This document shows, piece after piece, positions 1 to 7,675 of a DNA stretch of 12,504 nucleotides. The position numbers and the translations under genes are program-made. The notes below the pieces were generated by a model. It was not told where the DNA came from, searched no databases, and saw only the letters and a list, made by a program, of their open reading frames with translations. The first letter of the stretch is position 1. Each line of letters begins with the position of its first letter. The stretch is from Burkholderiaceae bacterium (GTDB lineage Bacteria > Pseudomonadota > Gammaproteobacteria > Burkholderiales > Burkholderiaceae), in contig CANISN010000028.1 of NCBI GenBank assembly GCA_947470165.1, forward strand, positions 1 through 12,504. Direction: 5' to 3'.

Positions 1-977
1 TCTAAGGCTGCCTGCAACTCATCGGGGTTGAAGGGGTCAAATGTATTTCTTCCAGCAATGGCTCGTAACCAAGTGAGCTGCCTTTTGCCTAATTGCCTTG
101 TAGCTGCTAGAGCCTTGTAGCGCATTTCTGCGCGATCGACTTTACCGTCCAAATATTCCCAGACTTGTCGATATCCAACCGAGCGAATAGCAGGTAAGTC
201 GGCATGAAGCTCTGGATTTTTTTTCATCACCTCAACTTCTTCTAGTAATCCTCCGACCAGCATCTCATCAAACCGTTTTTCCAGATTCTGATGCAGGCGG
301 GAGCGATCACTTGGCTCCAGTGATACCAGATCAATCCATTCGGGAATGGTAGACCCTTCTCTACCATCTTCACTTGGCGACTCCGCTAATAGTTCAGACA
401 TGGGTTTGCCAGTAATTTCATAAACCTCTAAAGCGCGTTGCACTCGTTGAGAATCGTTGGCTTGCAAACGTGCGGCAGTAATGAAATCCACTTTGGCTAA
501 TTCAGAATGCATTGCGGGCCAACCAAGCGCTTTACCCTGTGCATCTAGGCGGGCTCGAATTTCTGGATCAGCAGGGGGCAAAGAAGAGAGCCCATATGCC
601 CAGGCTCGCCAGTACAACATCGTGCCACCAACGACAACGGGAATATTTCCACGTGCCACAATTTCTTCACAGAGTCTTTTGGCATCGTTCGCAAAGCGTG
701 CTGCTGAATATGAATCAGTGGGTTCTAAGATATTAATGAGGTGGTGCTGAACTACTGCTTGTTCTGCCTTGCTTGGTTTGGCGCTACCAATGTCTAATCC
801 GCGATATACCAGGGCGGAGTCCATGCTGATTAACTCAACGGTAAGACCAATTGTTTTAGCGAACTCCGCCAAAGACATGGCTAGATAGGTTTTGCCTACG
901 CCTGTGGGGCCAACAATACACAGTATGGGTGACATATCAGGTAAATGCGTAGGCTGAATGTGAGGTTCAGTATGCAT
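1..977 (-). CDS. miaA: tRNA dimethylallyltransferase MiaA, 3' end cut by the window edge
   Basis: Transfers the dimethylallyl group of DMAPP to N6 of adenosine 37 in tRNAs that read codons starting with U, the first step of ms2i6A formation in the cytoplasm. The frame is open from ATG at 977 to base 1, giving 325 codons with no stop; family proteins are about 310-330 residues, so only a few residues should be missing. Visible motifs are the P-loop GPTGVGKT (residues 23-30), the catalytic-loop stretch DSALVYRGLDIGSAKP (53-68), GGTMLY (117-122), SQRVQRALEVYEITGKP (176-192) and the C-terminal tRNA-binding block with RSVGYRQ (265-271) and TRQLGKRQLTW (293-303). It is divergent from the dedA relic. 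No Shine-Dalgarno precedes 977; an internal ATG at 935 (residue 15) is a possible alternative start, still upstream of the P-loop. Identification is firm; the start is moderately sure. Confidence 0.95.
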   Translation of the reverse strand, partial: MHTEPHIQPTHLPDMSPILCIVGPTGVGKTYLAMSLAEFAKTIGLTVELISMDSALVYRGLDIGSAKPSKAEQAVVQHHLINILEPTDSYSAARFANDAKRLCEEIVARGNIPVVVGGTMLYWRAWAYGLSSLPPADPEIRARLDAQGKALGWPAMHSELAKVDFITAARLQANDSQRVQRALEVYEITGKPMSELLAESPSEDGREGSTIPEWIDLVSLEPSDRSRLHQNLEKRFDEMLVGGLLEEVEVMKKNPELHADLPAIRSVGYRQVWEYLDGKVDRAEMRYKALAATRQLGKRQLTWLRAIAGRNTFDPFNPDELQAAL

Positions 978-982
978 GCTTC

Positions 983-988
983 ATTATA
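983..988 (-). promoter_or_regulatory. candidate -10 box of miaA
   Basis: On the minus strand the hexamer here reads TATAAT, a perfect sigma-70 -10 box, only five bases before the A of the miaA ATG at 977. No good -35 box is seen 16-18 bases further up. If used, transcription would begin at or within one base of the start codon. It could be a chance match. Confidence 0.35.
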
Positions 989-1054
989 AGAATGAAATGC
1001 TGCGGATTGTATTGTCAGCCTGTTAATATCCTTGCAAATATAAAGGAGCGCTAG

Positions 1055-1608
1055 TTGATTGATACCTTATTGCAGTTAGGCGACTTGCTATTGCACATTG
1101 ATCGCCACTTAGACGTGGTGATTCAGCAATACGGTTACTGGGCCTACGGCTTGCTATTTGCAATCGTTTTTGCGGAGACTGGTTTAGTGGTCGCTCCTTT
1201 TTTACCGGGGGACTCCTTGTTATTTATTGCCGGCGCTTACTGCGCTACCGAGCATTTCAATCTATGGACTCTTTGCATTGGGTTGTTAATCGCCGCAATT
1301 GCTGGCAATACTGTGAACTACGTTATTGGCCGTTGGGTTGGGCAAAAGATTTTTACCAGCCAATCACGCTGGATCGATCAAGCGGCTCTGCGCAAAACCC
1401 ATTCTTTTTATGAAAAGCATGGCGGTAAAACCATTATTATGGCGCACTGTTATGGGTATTCGGGTTGGTAGTGGCCGGCTACTTCTTTGGCAACATTCCG
1501 ATCATTCGCCAAAATCTGAATGTCATCGTATTGATTGGTATTGGTGCTGCTGCTATTCCTGTGGTGTTAGCTGCCCTATATAAAATTTTTCAGCGGAAAA
1601 AGAAGTAA
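1055..1608 (+). pseudogene. DedA-family membrane protein, broken by an internal deletion and frameshift
   Basis: DedA/VTT proteins are inner-membrane proteins linked to undecaprenyl-phosphate or phospholipid translocation and membrane homeostasis. Translation from TTG at 1055, with AAAGGAG seven bases upstream, gives family features: E41 in FAETG, FLPGDSLLF (49-57), GNTVNYVIGRWVG (84-96) and FYEKHGGKTIIMA (118-130). The frame then changes and stops at 1471 after eight unrelated residues. The family's C-terminal part resumes in another frame at about 1444 with ALLWVFGLVVAGYFFGN and ends at TAA 1606-1608. Absent between them is the roughly 30-residue block carrying the conserved R-P-R-P-AG motif and the N-x-x-G stretch. 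The fragments total about 184 residues against 210-220 in the family. A 138-residue truncated product could still be made. A read or assembly error is the main alternative. No terminator is visible downstream. Confidence 0.85.
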
Positions 1609-1668
1609 GTAGTAGGAATCAGTAATTGGTAATTAGGAATCGTTATGGGGATTGCTGAGCTTGATCGC

Positions 1669-2511
1669 CTAATGGAGTTTAGTTTGGCTCTCAAGCGTAG
1701 TAATATGTTCACGAATATCTACTGCATCTTCAGCGCCGGGCATCTCACTTAAGTAGTGATTCAGGTCAGCTATAGCAGGGCGAACGTATTCTAGTTGTGC
1801 AAAGATTAAGCCGCGGTCGCGAATCTCTTCAGTTGAGTCAGGTAATAAAATCACTAAGCGTTCTTGAATGCCGAGCAGACGCTCCCAACGCTCATCCTCT
1901 GAGTAAATCATTTTGAGATTTCTCATGAAGCGGGAAAGGATTTCTCGAGGGCTAGAGGCGCGCAAGAAAATATTGAGCGGTAAGCTGAGTTCGCCACGAT
2001 AGCCTTTGGCATCGAGGTAGGGATCGAGCATTTCCTGTAATTGATTCTTGGATAGAGAATCACCGGTTAATGGATCCATGATAATTTCGCCCTGTTGGAG
2101 AGAAATGCGCATCATGAAATGATTGGGGAAAGAGACACCGCGAATATTTACGCCAATTTGCTGGCCGAGCTCCATCATTAATACAGATAATGAGATCGGA
2201 ATGCCGCGACGATTTTCAATAATCTGATGTAAATACGAATTTTCAGGCGCATAGAAGTCATTCGGGTTAGGGCCAAAACCTAGCTCCTGATAAAAGAAAT
2301 GCTTCAATAATTGCAGACGCTGAATCGGTGGCGTATCTGGAGTAATTTGTTTTTTGAGTTTATTGCCCCATTGATCGATCTTATCAAGTACGCCTTGCAC
2401 ATCCAGATCTGGATAAGCATGTTGCGCCACCGCGACTGCTGCCTCGGTCAAGGGGAAATGTTCATCCTCAGCAACCAGTGAGGTGAAGTAGTCAAGTTGT
2501 TGTGTTGGCAT
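1669..2511 (-). CDS. SirB1-family protein (transglutaminase-like fold with TPR-like C-terminus)
   Basis: A 280-residue protein of the SirB1 family, whose biochemical role is not established; members combine a transglutaminase-like domain with a helical tetratricopeptide-like tail. Family marks are NSYL (91-94), RRGIPISLS (101-109), MMELGQQIGVNIRGVSFPNHFMMR (112-135, in part) and DPLTG (146-150). A helical C-terminal section follows from about residue 195. I chose ATG at 2511 because it opens five bases after the murJ stop and gives the usual family N-terminus. The longer open frame to 2736 would overlap murJ by more than 200 bases and adds residues unlike the family. No strong Shine-Dalgarno is visible, so translation is probably coupled to murJ. 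There are no membrane segments and no signal peptide, so it should be cytoplasmic. Family call is sure; function is unknown. Confidence 0.9.
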   Translation of the reverse strand: MPTQQLDYFTSLVAEDEHFPLTEAAVAVAQHAYPDLDVQGVLDKIDQWGNKLKKQITPDTPPIQRLQLLKHFFYQELGFGPNPNDFYAPENSYLHQIIENRRGIPISLSVLMMELGQQIGVNIRGVSFPNHFMMRISLQQGEIIMDPLTGDSLSKNQLQEMLDPYLDAKGYRGELSLPLNIFLRASSPREILSRFMRNLKMIYSEDERWERLLGIQERLVILLPDSTEEIRDRGLIFAQLEYVRPAIADLNHYLSEMPGAEDAVDIREHITTLESQTKLH

Positions 2512-2516
2512 ATCAG

Positions 2517-4070
2517 CTATTTTGCATGACGTAGGAATTTTTGCCAACGGATACCAACAAGACCAAGGGCTCCAAAGTAAATTACCGCAGCAGCCGCAAG
2601 CCAAGCCGCTAGCAAGCCAATTCTTGTCCAAGGAGCTTGCTGAAGCGCAATCCAGTCGTGAGTAGTGGCTGCGTAATACAGAAGCAGTGAAAAAGGGATT
2701 AAAGCTATGAGTAGCTGGCTTAAATATTTCAACCATGCAGCACTAGGGAGGGCGCCGAGTCGATGGAGGCCCACCCAAAGTAGTGTTGCGTTGAGACAGG
2801 CGCCAGCGCCAATTGAGAGTGCTAATCCAGCATGTCCGAGCCAAGGCACAAAAACTAGATTGGCTAATTGTGTAGCTACTAAAACCAGCAAACCAATTTT
2901 GACTGGCGTACGGATATCTTGGCGCGAGTAAAACCCTGGGGCTAGGATCTTGATCAAGATGAGACCAATGAGTCCAACACCATAGGCGGCCAATGCGCGT
3001 TGTGTCATCAAAACGTCTAGAGCTGTAAATTTTCCGTAGTGATACAAGACTGCTGCAAGAGGCTCGCCAAAAATAAATAGAGTAATCGCGCAAGGTGCTG
3101 CAAATAAAAAAGTAAGCCGCAATCCCCAGATCAATAATTCACCAGCTTGAACTAAATCATTCTTCGCGTTTGCCTTACTTAGGCTGGGGAGTAGCACGGT
3201 ACCCAATGCAACACCCAATAGCGCTGTCGGAAACTCCATTAAGCGATCAGCATATGATAGCCAAGATACGCTGCCTGTCTGTAGGTGTGAAGCAATATTC
3301 GTATTAATGATGAGAGAAATTTGAGCAACCGATACTGCAAATACAGCAGGCCCCATTAATTTCATGACCCGTCGGGCGTCTGGATTTTGGATTGCTGTTT
3401 TGATTGCTCCGGGCAGAAGGCCTACCCTTGGTAACAAGCCAAGGCGAGAAAGTACTGGAACCTGAATCGCCAATTGCAAGAAACCGCCTAAAAGAACGCC
3501 GATACTCAGGGCATAAATGGGTTGCTCAAGGTGGGGTGCCAAAAATATTGCACTACCAATGAGGGCTAAATTGAGTAGAACCGGGGTAAAGGCTGGGATG
3601 GCAAAGCGCCCGAAGGTATTGAGGATCCCTGCAGACAGGGAAACCATCGAAATCAGGCCAATATAGGGAAACATAATGCGGGTCATCACTACGCTGGCTT
3701 CATAGGCTGGACCACCTTGAAAGCCAGTGGCGATTGCCAGAATCAACAGGGGTGCACCGACGACTCCAAGTAGTACCGTCAGCAGCAAAGCCCAAAATAA
3801 AAGCGTGGCAACGGCGTTTACGAGGATTTGAGACTGTTTTATATCCCCTTGGCTGGAAACTGCTCCCAAAATAGGTACAAATGCCTGAGAAAAGGCCCCT
3901 TCAGCGAAGAGTCGGCGTAACAAATTAGGCAGTCTGAAGGCCACATTAAAGGCGTCAGTCCACTCCGAGGCCCCAAAACTACGGGCAATCAAGGTTTCCC
4001 GTAGTAGTCCAGTGATTCTGGAGAGCATCGTAAGGGAGCTCACCTTGGCGGCGGCAGAAAGCAGATTCAT
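2517..4070 (-). CDS. murJ: lipid II flippase MurJ (MviN)
   Basis: Polytopic inner-membrane protein of the MOP superfamily that flips lipid II from the cytoplasmic to the periplasmic face during peptidoglycan synthesis. At 517 residues it matches the usual length (E. coli 511) and is hydrophobic throughout, consistent with 14 membrane segments. The N-terminus is classic: SRITGLLRE, TDAFNVAFRLPNLLRRLFAEGAFSQAFVPIL. Residues matching functionally important E. coli positions are present: R18, R24, D39, R52 and E57, and the YADRLMEFP motif has its arginine at 276. The ATG at 4070 gives the family N-terminus. It is the first gene of an apparent two-gene unit with the SirB1-family gene and is divergent from rpsT across 153 bases. 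All expected landmarks are intact. Confidence 0.97.
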   Translation of the reverse strand: MNLLSAAAKVSSLTMLSRITGLLRETLIARSFGASEWTDAFNVAFRLPNLLRRLFAEGAFSQAFVPILGAVSSQGDIKQSQILVNAVATLLFWALLLTVLLGVVGAPLLILAIATGFQGGPAYEASVVMTRIMFPYIGLISMVSLSAGILNTFGRFAIPAFTPVLLNLALIGSAIFLAPHLEQPIYALSIGVLLGGFLQLAIQVPVLSRLGLLPRVGLLPGAIKTAIQNPDARRVMKLMGPAVFAVSVAQISLIINTNIASHLQTGSVSWLSYADRLMEFPTALLGVALGTVLLPSLSKANAKNDLVQAGELLIWGLRLTFLFAAPCAITLFIFGEPLAAVLYHYGKFTALDVLMTQRALAAYGVGLIGLILIKILAPGFYSRQDIRTPVKIGLLVLVATQLANLVFVPWLGHAGLALSIGAGACLNATLLWVGLHRLGALPSAAWLKYLSQLLIALIPFSLLLYYAATTHDWIALQQAPWTRIGLLAAWLAAAAVIYFGALGLVGIRWQKFLRHAK

Positions 4071-4151
4071 AGGCTAATTTTCCCCTATTTATCAGGCGAC
4101 TGGGCTTTTTTAGTCCTTTAATGTAAAATCTTGGGTTTTGGTGAGTCAGCT

Positions 4152-4157
4152 TATAAA
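4152..4157 (+). promoter_or_regulatory. possible -10 box of the rpsT promoter
   Basis: TATAAA lies in the 153-base murJ-rpsT gap, about 66 bases before the rpsT ATG, with a weak -35-like CTTGGG 16 bases upstream. The spacing would give an S20 mRNA leader of roughly 60 bases. Support is limited to the match and position; other AT-rich runs at 4190-4210 could also serve. Confidence 0.3.
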
Positions 4158-4223
4158 TTTGGCGAACCCACACCGAATTTTAGTTAATCGTATTTTGTAA
4201 TTTTTATATAGCAAGGTTTAAAG

Positions 4224-4490
4224 ATGGCCAATACCGCACAAGCGCGTAAACGCGCACGGCAGGCAGTAAAACAGAACGAGCACAACTCTAGTTTGCGTTC
4301 AAAGCTCCGTACTTCCATTAAGGCAGTTCGTAAAGCAATTGAAACTGGCGACAAGGATGCTGCAGCTAAAGTATTCGCGGCAACTCAAGCAACAATTGAC
4401 AAGATTGCTGACAAAAAGATTGCCCATAAAAATACTGCATCACGTCAAAAGTCGCGTTTGTCTGCAGCTATTAAGGCAATGGCAGCGTAA
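4224..4490 (+). CDS. rpsT: 30S ribosomal protein S20
   Basis: Small basic primary-binding protein of the 30S subunit that binds 16S rRNA. The 88-residue sequence is full length and typical: [14 protein letters not shown] at the N-terminus, [17 protein letters not shown] in the middle, and [19 protein letters not shown] near the C-terminus. Lysine, arginine and alanine dominate, as expected for the long helical hairpin of S20. The ATG at 4224 is preceded by a weak purine run (AAGG at 4213-4216). It stands alone, divergent from murJ, and is followed after about 45 bases by a strong intrinsic terminator, so it is probably monocistronic. In E. coli S20 represses its own translation; nothing here tests that. 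Confidence 0.98.
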   Translation: MANTAQARKRARQAVKQNEHNSSLRSKLRTSIKAVRKAIETGDKDAAAKVFAATQATIDKIADKKIAHKNTASRQKSRLSAAIKAMAA

Positions 4491-4532
4491 GACTTTTATA
4501 GTTTTAGGCAGGCTCTAGATTGATCTAGGTCT

Positions 4533-4565
4533 AAGCCCGCTCCTTATCAGAGCGGGTTTTTGTTT
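4533..4565 (+). terminator. rho-independent terminator of rpsT
   Basis: A 7-bp GC-rich stem, CCCGCTC (4536-4542) with GAGCGGG (4550-4556), closes a 7-base loop and is extended by AAG on the left facing T residues on the right. A T-rich tail (TTTTTGTTTTT) follows from 4557 and ends at the stop codon of the convergent DUF3579 gene. A smaller hairpin, CTAGA/TCTAG at 4515-4528, lies just upstream. Confidence 0.9.
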
Positions 4566-4880
4566 TTAGGACTGAGAATGTAGATTCAGTTCGAATTCGC
4601 AGGCCTCTTCGATTGGCAGGCTGTTGTCTTTGGCGAAGTTCATGACAAAGTCTAGCGCTCTCGGATCAAGATCTCTTAGTCTGGTATCGATAACAACGCA
4701 GGTCACTTTTGCAATTACCACTGGACTGACATAAGGCGAGTAAGTAAAGCGGGGATCGCCAGTATCGCCTGGTGGGCGAAATGTAGACATTACTCCGCAA
4801 AGACGTTCGGCCCAGTCACTGGGACGAAAAGGTTTGCCAGAAGTTGTAATGCCTTGAATGAAAAGCTTTTTGTGGATCAA
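4566..4880 (-). CDS. DUF3579 protein of unknown function
   Basis: A small soluble protein of 104 residues in the DUF3579 family, which I associate with beta-proteobacteria; no function is known to me. Recognised stretches are KLFIQGITTSGKPFRPSDW (5-23), AERLCGVMSTFRP (24-36), YSPYVSPVVI and the C-terminal LDPRALDFVMNFAKDNSLPIEEAC. There is no signal peptide or membrane segment. The chosen start is a TTG at 4880, which gives the expected family N-terminus but has no clear Shine-Dalgarno. The frame stays open for another 42 codons upstream, to a TAG at 5007-5009, yet contains no ATG, GTG or TTG. It is divergent from argF, a neighbourhood I recall from other Burkholderiales, so shared regulation with arginine synthesis is possible but unproven. 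Confidence 0.85.
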   Translation of the reverse strand: MIHKKLFIQGITTSGKPFRPSDWAERLCGVMSTFRPPGDTGDPRFTYSPYVSPVVIAKVTCVVIDTRLRDLDPRALDFVMNFAKDNSLPIEEACEFELNLHSQS

Positions 4881-5032
4881 GTTGGCGTAGAAATCGTTGT
4901 AAGGAATAAGTAATGCTGAGCCCTCTAGCTTAACAGTCTGAGATGGCCTTAAGATGACTTTAGGAACTATTTTCGTGCAGTTCGATGCCCAAACAAAAAA
5001 TGCAAGCTAAACCTCTAGTAGAAAGCTCAACA

Positions 5033-5980
5033 ATGACATCTTTGGCAAAGCCTCAAGTGCCTGGCCGGGTTAAGCATTACTTGCAGTTTGCTGACCTAAG
5101 CCGCGAAGAGTATGACTATCTGCTCAAGCGCTCTGCTTGGCTCAAAGCCAAGTTTAAAAGTTATGAGACTTGGCACCCCTTGCACGATCGCACGCTGGCG
5201 ATGATCTTTGAAAAGCACTCAACTCGTACCCGCTTATCCTTTGAGGCAGGCGTACATCAACTTGGCGGACATGCTGTCTACCTAAATACCCGTGATACTC
5301 AGTTGGGTCGTGGTGAGCCTGTGGAAGATGCTGCTCAGGTGATTTCAAGGATGACGGACATCATCATGATCCGTACCTTCGGCCAAGAGATCATAGAGCG
5401 TTTTGCAGCCAATTCTCGTGTACCGGTAATTAACGGCTTAACTAATGAATTCCATCCTTGCCAAGTATTGGCTGACATCTTTACTTTTGTAGAGGCGCGC
5501 GGCCCAATTCTGGGCAAAACAGTTGCCTGGGTAGGCGATGCCAACAATATGGCCTACACCTGGATACAGGCTGCGGAGTGTTTGAATTTTCAGATTCACT
5601 TTTCTGCTCCAAAAGGTTACCAGCTAGATAACTCAAGGCTGACAGATAAAGCCTTGAAGCACCTTACCGTTTGCGCAGATCCAAAGGATGCTTGTAAAGG
5701 TGCCGACCTAGTCACTACTGATGTGTGGACCAGTATGGGTTATGAGGATGAAAATACTTCCCGTATGAGTGCATTTAAAGACTGGATGGTAGATGACGAA
5801 CTGATGTCTTTAGCAAAACCAGATGCATTGTTCATGCACTGCTTGCCGGCCCATCGTGGTGAAGAGGTTTCCGCAGAAGTGATTGATGGTCCTCAAAGTG
5901 TTGTGTGGGAAGAAGCTGAAAATCGTTTACATGTTCAAAAAGCCTTGATGGAGTATTTACTCTGTGGACGTTTAGACTAA
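5033..5980 (+). CDS. argF: ornithine carbamoyltransferase
   Basis: Joins carbamoyl phosphate and ornithine to give citrulline in arginine biosynthesis; cytoplasmic, trimeric in the family. Numbered from the upstream ATG at 4985, the carbamoyl-phosphate loop STRTR is at 79-83, HPCQ at 157-160, the ornithine-side DVWTSMG at 246-252 and MHCLPAHRGEE with the catalytic cysteine at 284-294. All key residues are intact. I placed the start at ATG 5033, giving 315 residues beginning MTSLAKPQVPGRVKHYLQF, the form typical of beta-proteobacterial enzymes. ATGs at 4985 and 5000 would add 16 or 11 polar residues; none of the three has a strong Shine-Dalgarno. argG follows 46 bases after the stop without a terminator, so both genes are probably one transcript. 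Confidence 0.96.
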   Translation: MTSLAKPQVPGRVKHYLQFADLSREEYDYLLKRSAWLKAKFKSYETWHPLHDRTLAMIFEKHSTRTRLSFEAGVHQLGGHAVYLNTRDTQLGRGEPVEDAAQVISRMTDIIMIRTFGQEIIERFAANSRVPVINGLTNEFHPCQVLADIFTFVEARGPILGKTVAWVGDANNMAYTWIQAAECLNFQIHFSAPKGYQLDNSRLTDKALKHLTVCADPKDACKGADLVTTDVWTSMGYEDENTSRMSAFKDWMVDDELMSLAKPDALFMHCLPAHRGEEVSAEVIDGPQSVVWEEAENRLHVQKALMEYLLCGRLD

Positions 5981-6026
5981 TTTTTTAAGTAATTTGTTGA
6001 TTCATTTTTTTGATTGAATAGAAATC

Positions 6027-7256
6027 ATGTCTGATATTAAAAAAGTAGTTCTAGCGTATTCCGGTGGCCTTGACACCAGTGTGATCTTGAAATGGCTTCA
6101 AGATACCTATCAATCTGAAATCGTGACTTTCACGGCTGATTTGGGTCAGGGTGAAGAACTTGAGCCGGCACGCGCTAAAGCACTGCAGTTTGGCATCAAA
6201 CCAGAGAATATTTTTATTGATGACTTGCGTGAAGAGTTTGTGCGGGACTTTGTATTCCCCATGTTTCGAGCCAATACGATTTACGAAGGTGAGTATCTTT
6301 TGGGCACCTCCATTGCCCGTCCATTAATTGCCAAGCGCCAAATTGAAATTGCTCGACAGACTGGTGCAGACTCTGTGTCACACGGTGCTACTGGTAAAGG
6401 TAATGACCAGGTACGTTTTGAGTTAGGCTACTACGCACTTGAGCCAGGAATTAAAGTCATTGCTCCATGGCGCGAGTGGGATTTACTCTCCCGTGAAAAG
6501 CTCATGGCTTATGCCGAAAAACATGGCATCCCCGTTGAGATGAAGCATAAGCAGGGCGGCTCACCTTATTCCATGGATGCCAATCTTTTACATATTAGCT
6601 ACGAAGGCCGGCACCTCGAGAACCCCAATGCGGAGGCTGAAGAGTCGATGTGGCGCTGGACCGTTTCTCCTGAGAAAGCGCCTGATGCAGCAGAAATTAT
6701 TGAAATTGAATTCCGCGCGGGTGATCCAGTAGCGATTAATGGAAAAGCCTATAAGCCTCACGAGTTGTTGGCTGAGCTCAATCGTATTGGTGGCATGCAT
6801 GGTATTGGTCGTCTCGACTTGGTGGAGAATCGCTTTGTAGGTATGAAGAGCCGTGGCTGCTATGAAACTCCCGGTGGCACCATCTTGCTAAAAGCACACC
6901 GTGGTATTGAGAGTATTACTTTAGATCGTGAAGTAGCTCACCTTAAAGATGATTTGATGCCACGTTATGCTAGCTTGATCTACAACGGATTATGGTGGGC
7001 GCCAGAGCGTCTTGCCTTGCAGACCTTGATCGACCATACCCAGCAGATGGTGAATGGTGTTGTGCGCTTGAAGCTCTATAAGGGATCGGTATCTGTAATC
7101 TCACGTGATTCAGCAAATACCTTGTTTGATCAGACTATCGCTACCTTTGATGATGATGGCGGCGCATATAACCAAGCAGATGCTGGTGGCTTTATTAAGC
7201 TCAATGCACTGCGCATGCGGATTGCTGAGACTGCAAGACGAAAGCGCGCCAAGTAA
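6027..7256 (+). CDS. argG: argininosuccinate synthase
   Basis: Condenses citrulline with aspartate, using ATP, to argininosuccinate, the step directly after ArgF; cytoplasmic tetramer in the family. The 409-residue protein carries the PP-loop AYSGGLDTS (10-18), GTSIARP (93-99), the citrulline/aspartate-binding [13 protein letters not shown] (120-132) and the later [16 protein letters not shown] block. Length matches the common bacterial ~400-residue type rather than the longer E. coli ArgG. The ATG at 6027 gives the standard N-terminus just ahead of the PP-loop; no strong Shine-Dalgarno is seen. It sits between argF and ppnP, 42 bases from the latter, so the three read as an operon. argH, needed to finish arginine, is not in the window. 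Confidence 0.97.
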   Translation: MSDIKKVVLAYSGGLDTSVILKWLQDTYQSEIVTFTADLGQGEELEPARAKALQFGIKPENIFIDDLREEFVRDFVFPMFRANTIYEGEYLLGTSIARPLIAKRQIEIARQTGADSVSHGATGKGNDQVRFELGYYALEPGIKVIAPWREWDLLSREKLMAYAEKHGIPVEMKHKQGGSPYSMDANLLHISYEGRHLENPNAEAEESMWRWTVSPEKAPDAAEIIEIEFRAGDPVAINGKAYKPHELLAELNRIGGMHGIGRLDLVENRFVGMKSRGCYETPGGTILLKAHRGIESITLDREVAHLKDDLMPRYASLIYNGLWWAPERLALQTLIDHTQQMVNGVVRLKLYKGSVSVISRDSANTLFDQTIATFDDDGGAYNQADAGGFIKLNALRMRIAETARRKRAK

Positions 7257-7298
7257 GGCTTGCTAGCAATAACTAATCACATTTTGGAAAGAATAAAG

Positions 7299-7604
7299 AT
7301 GCAATTTGATCAAGTTTCTGTAGGCAAAAAAGCCAATGTATTTTTCGATGGTAAATGTGTATCTCATACAGTTACTCTGCCAAACGGCACGCGCAAATCG
7401 GTTGGCGTGGTCTTACCAAGCACCTTGCGTTTTGACCTTAGCACCAAGGAAATCATGGAAGTGGTCGATGGTAATGCCTTTGTAAGCATTAACGGTGCTC
7501 CCGAAGTGGAGTTCAAGGCAGGTCAAAGCTGGGAAGTAGAAAAGGGTGAATATTTCATCATCCGTGCTGAGTCTCCGGTGCATTATGTTTGTCACTTTGA
7601 ATGA
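7299..7604 (+). CDS. ppnP: pyrimidine/purine nucleoside phosphorylase PpnP (DUF1255, YaiE-like)
   Basis: A 101-residue cupin-like protein of the PpnP family; the E. coli member phosphorolyses several nucleosides to the free base and ribose 1-phosphate. Visible family features are the GKCVSHTVTLPNGTRKSVGVVLPS strand region (in part), the EIMEVVDGNAFVSINGAPE core, the AGQSWEVEKGEYFII stretch and the C-terminal SPVHYVCHFE, comparable with the YLCRYL end of the E. coli protein. ATG 7299 was chosen because GGAAAG lies 8 bases upstream and the family N-terminus fits; the longer frame to 7260 would need a TTG start. It follows argG by 42 bases and precedes a strong terminator, making it the probable last gene of argF-argG-ppnP. 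Confidence 0.9.
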   Translation: MQFDQVSVGKKANVFFDGKCVSHTVTLPNGTRKSVGVVLPSTLRFDLSTKEIMEVVDGNAFVSINGAPEVEFKAGQSWEVEKGEYFIIRAESPVHYVCHFE

Positions 7605-7645
7605 GTGAGATGACGAGCAAGGCGATTATTTTTCTTTCGCTCAAT

Positions 7646-7675
7646 AAAAACGCAGACTGAGGTCTGCATTTTTTT
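7646..7675. terminator. bidirectional intrinsic terminator between ppnP and the DUF192 gene
   Basis: A 6-bp stem, GCAGAC (7652-7657) and GTCTGC (7662-7667), closes a TGAG tetraloop. On the plus strand it is followed by ATTTTTTT; on the minus strand the flank AAAAAC gives a T-run, so it can stop transcripts from both convergent genes. The plus-strand T-run contains the DUF192 stop codon (7674-7676). Confidence 0.88.

Noticed and set aside
457..750. Plus-strand open frames inside miaA
   Set aside because: The minus strand here encodes conserved MiaA motifs throughout; these frames are shadows.
2512..2736. N-terminal extension of the SirB1-family gene to 2736
   Set aside because: It would overlap the end of murJ in another frame, adds residues unlike the family, and ATG 2511 lies just after the murJ stop.
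4881..4984. ArgR operator or defined promoter between the DUF3579 gene and argF
   Set aside because: I found no convincing palindromic ARG box or paired -35/-10 boxes; a matrix search would be needed.
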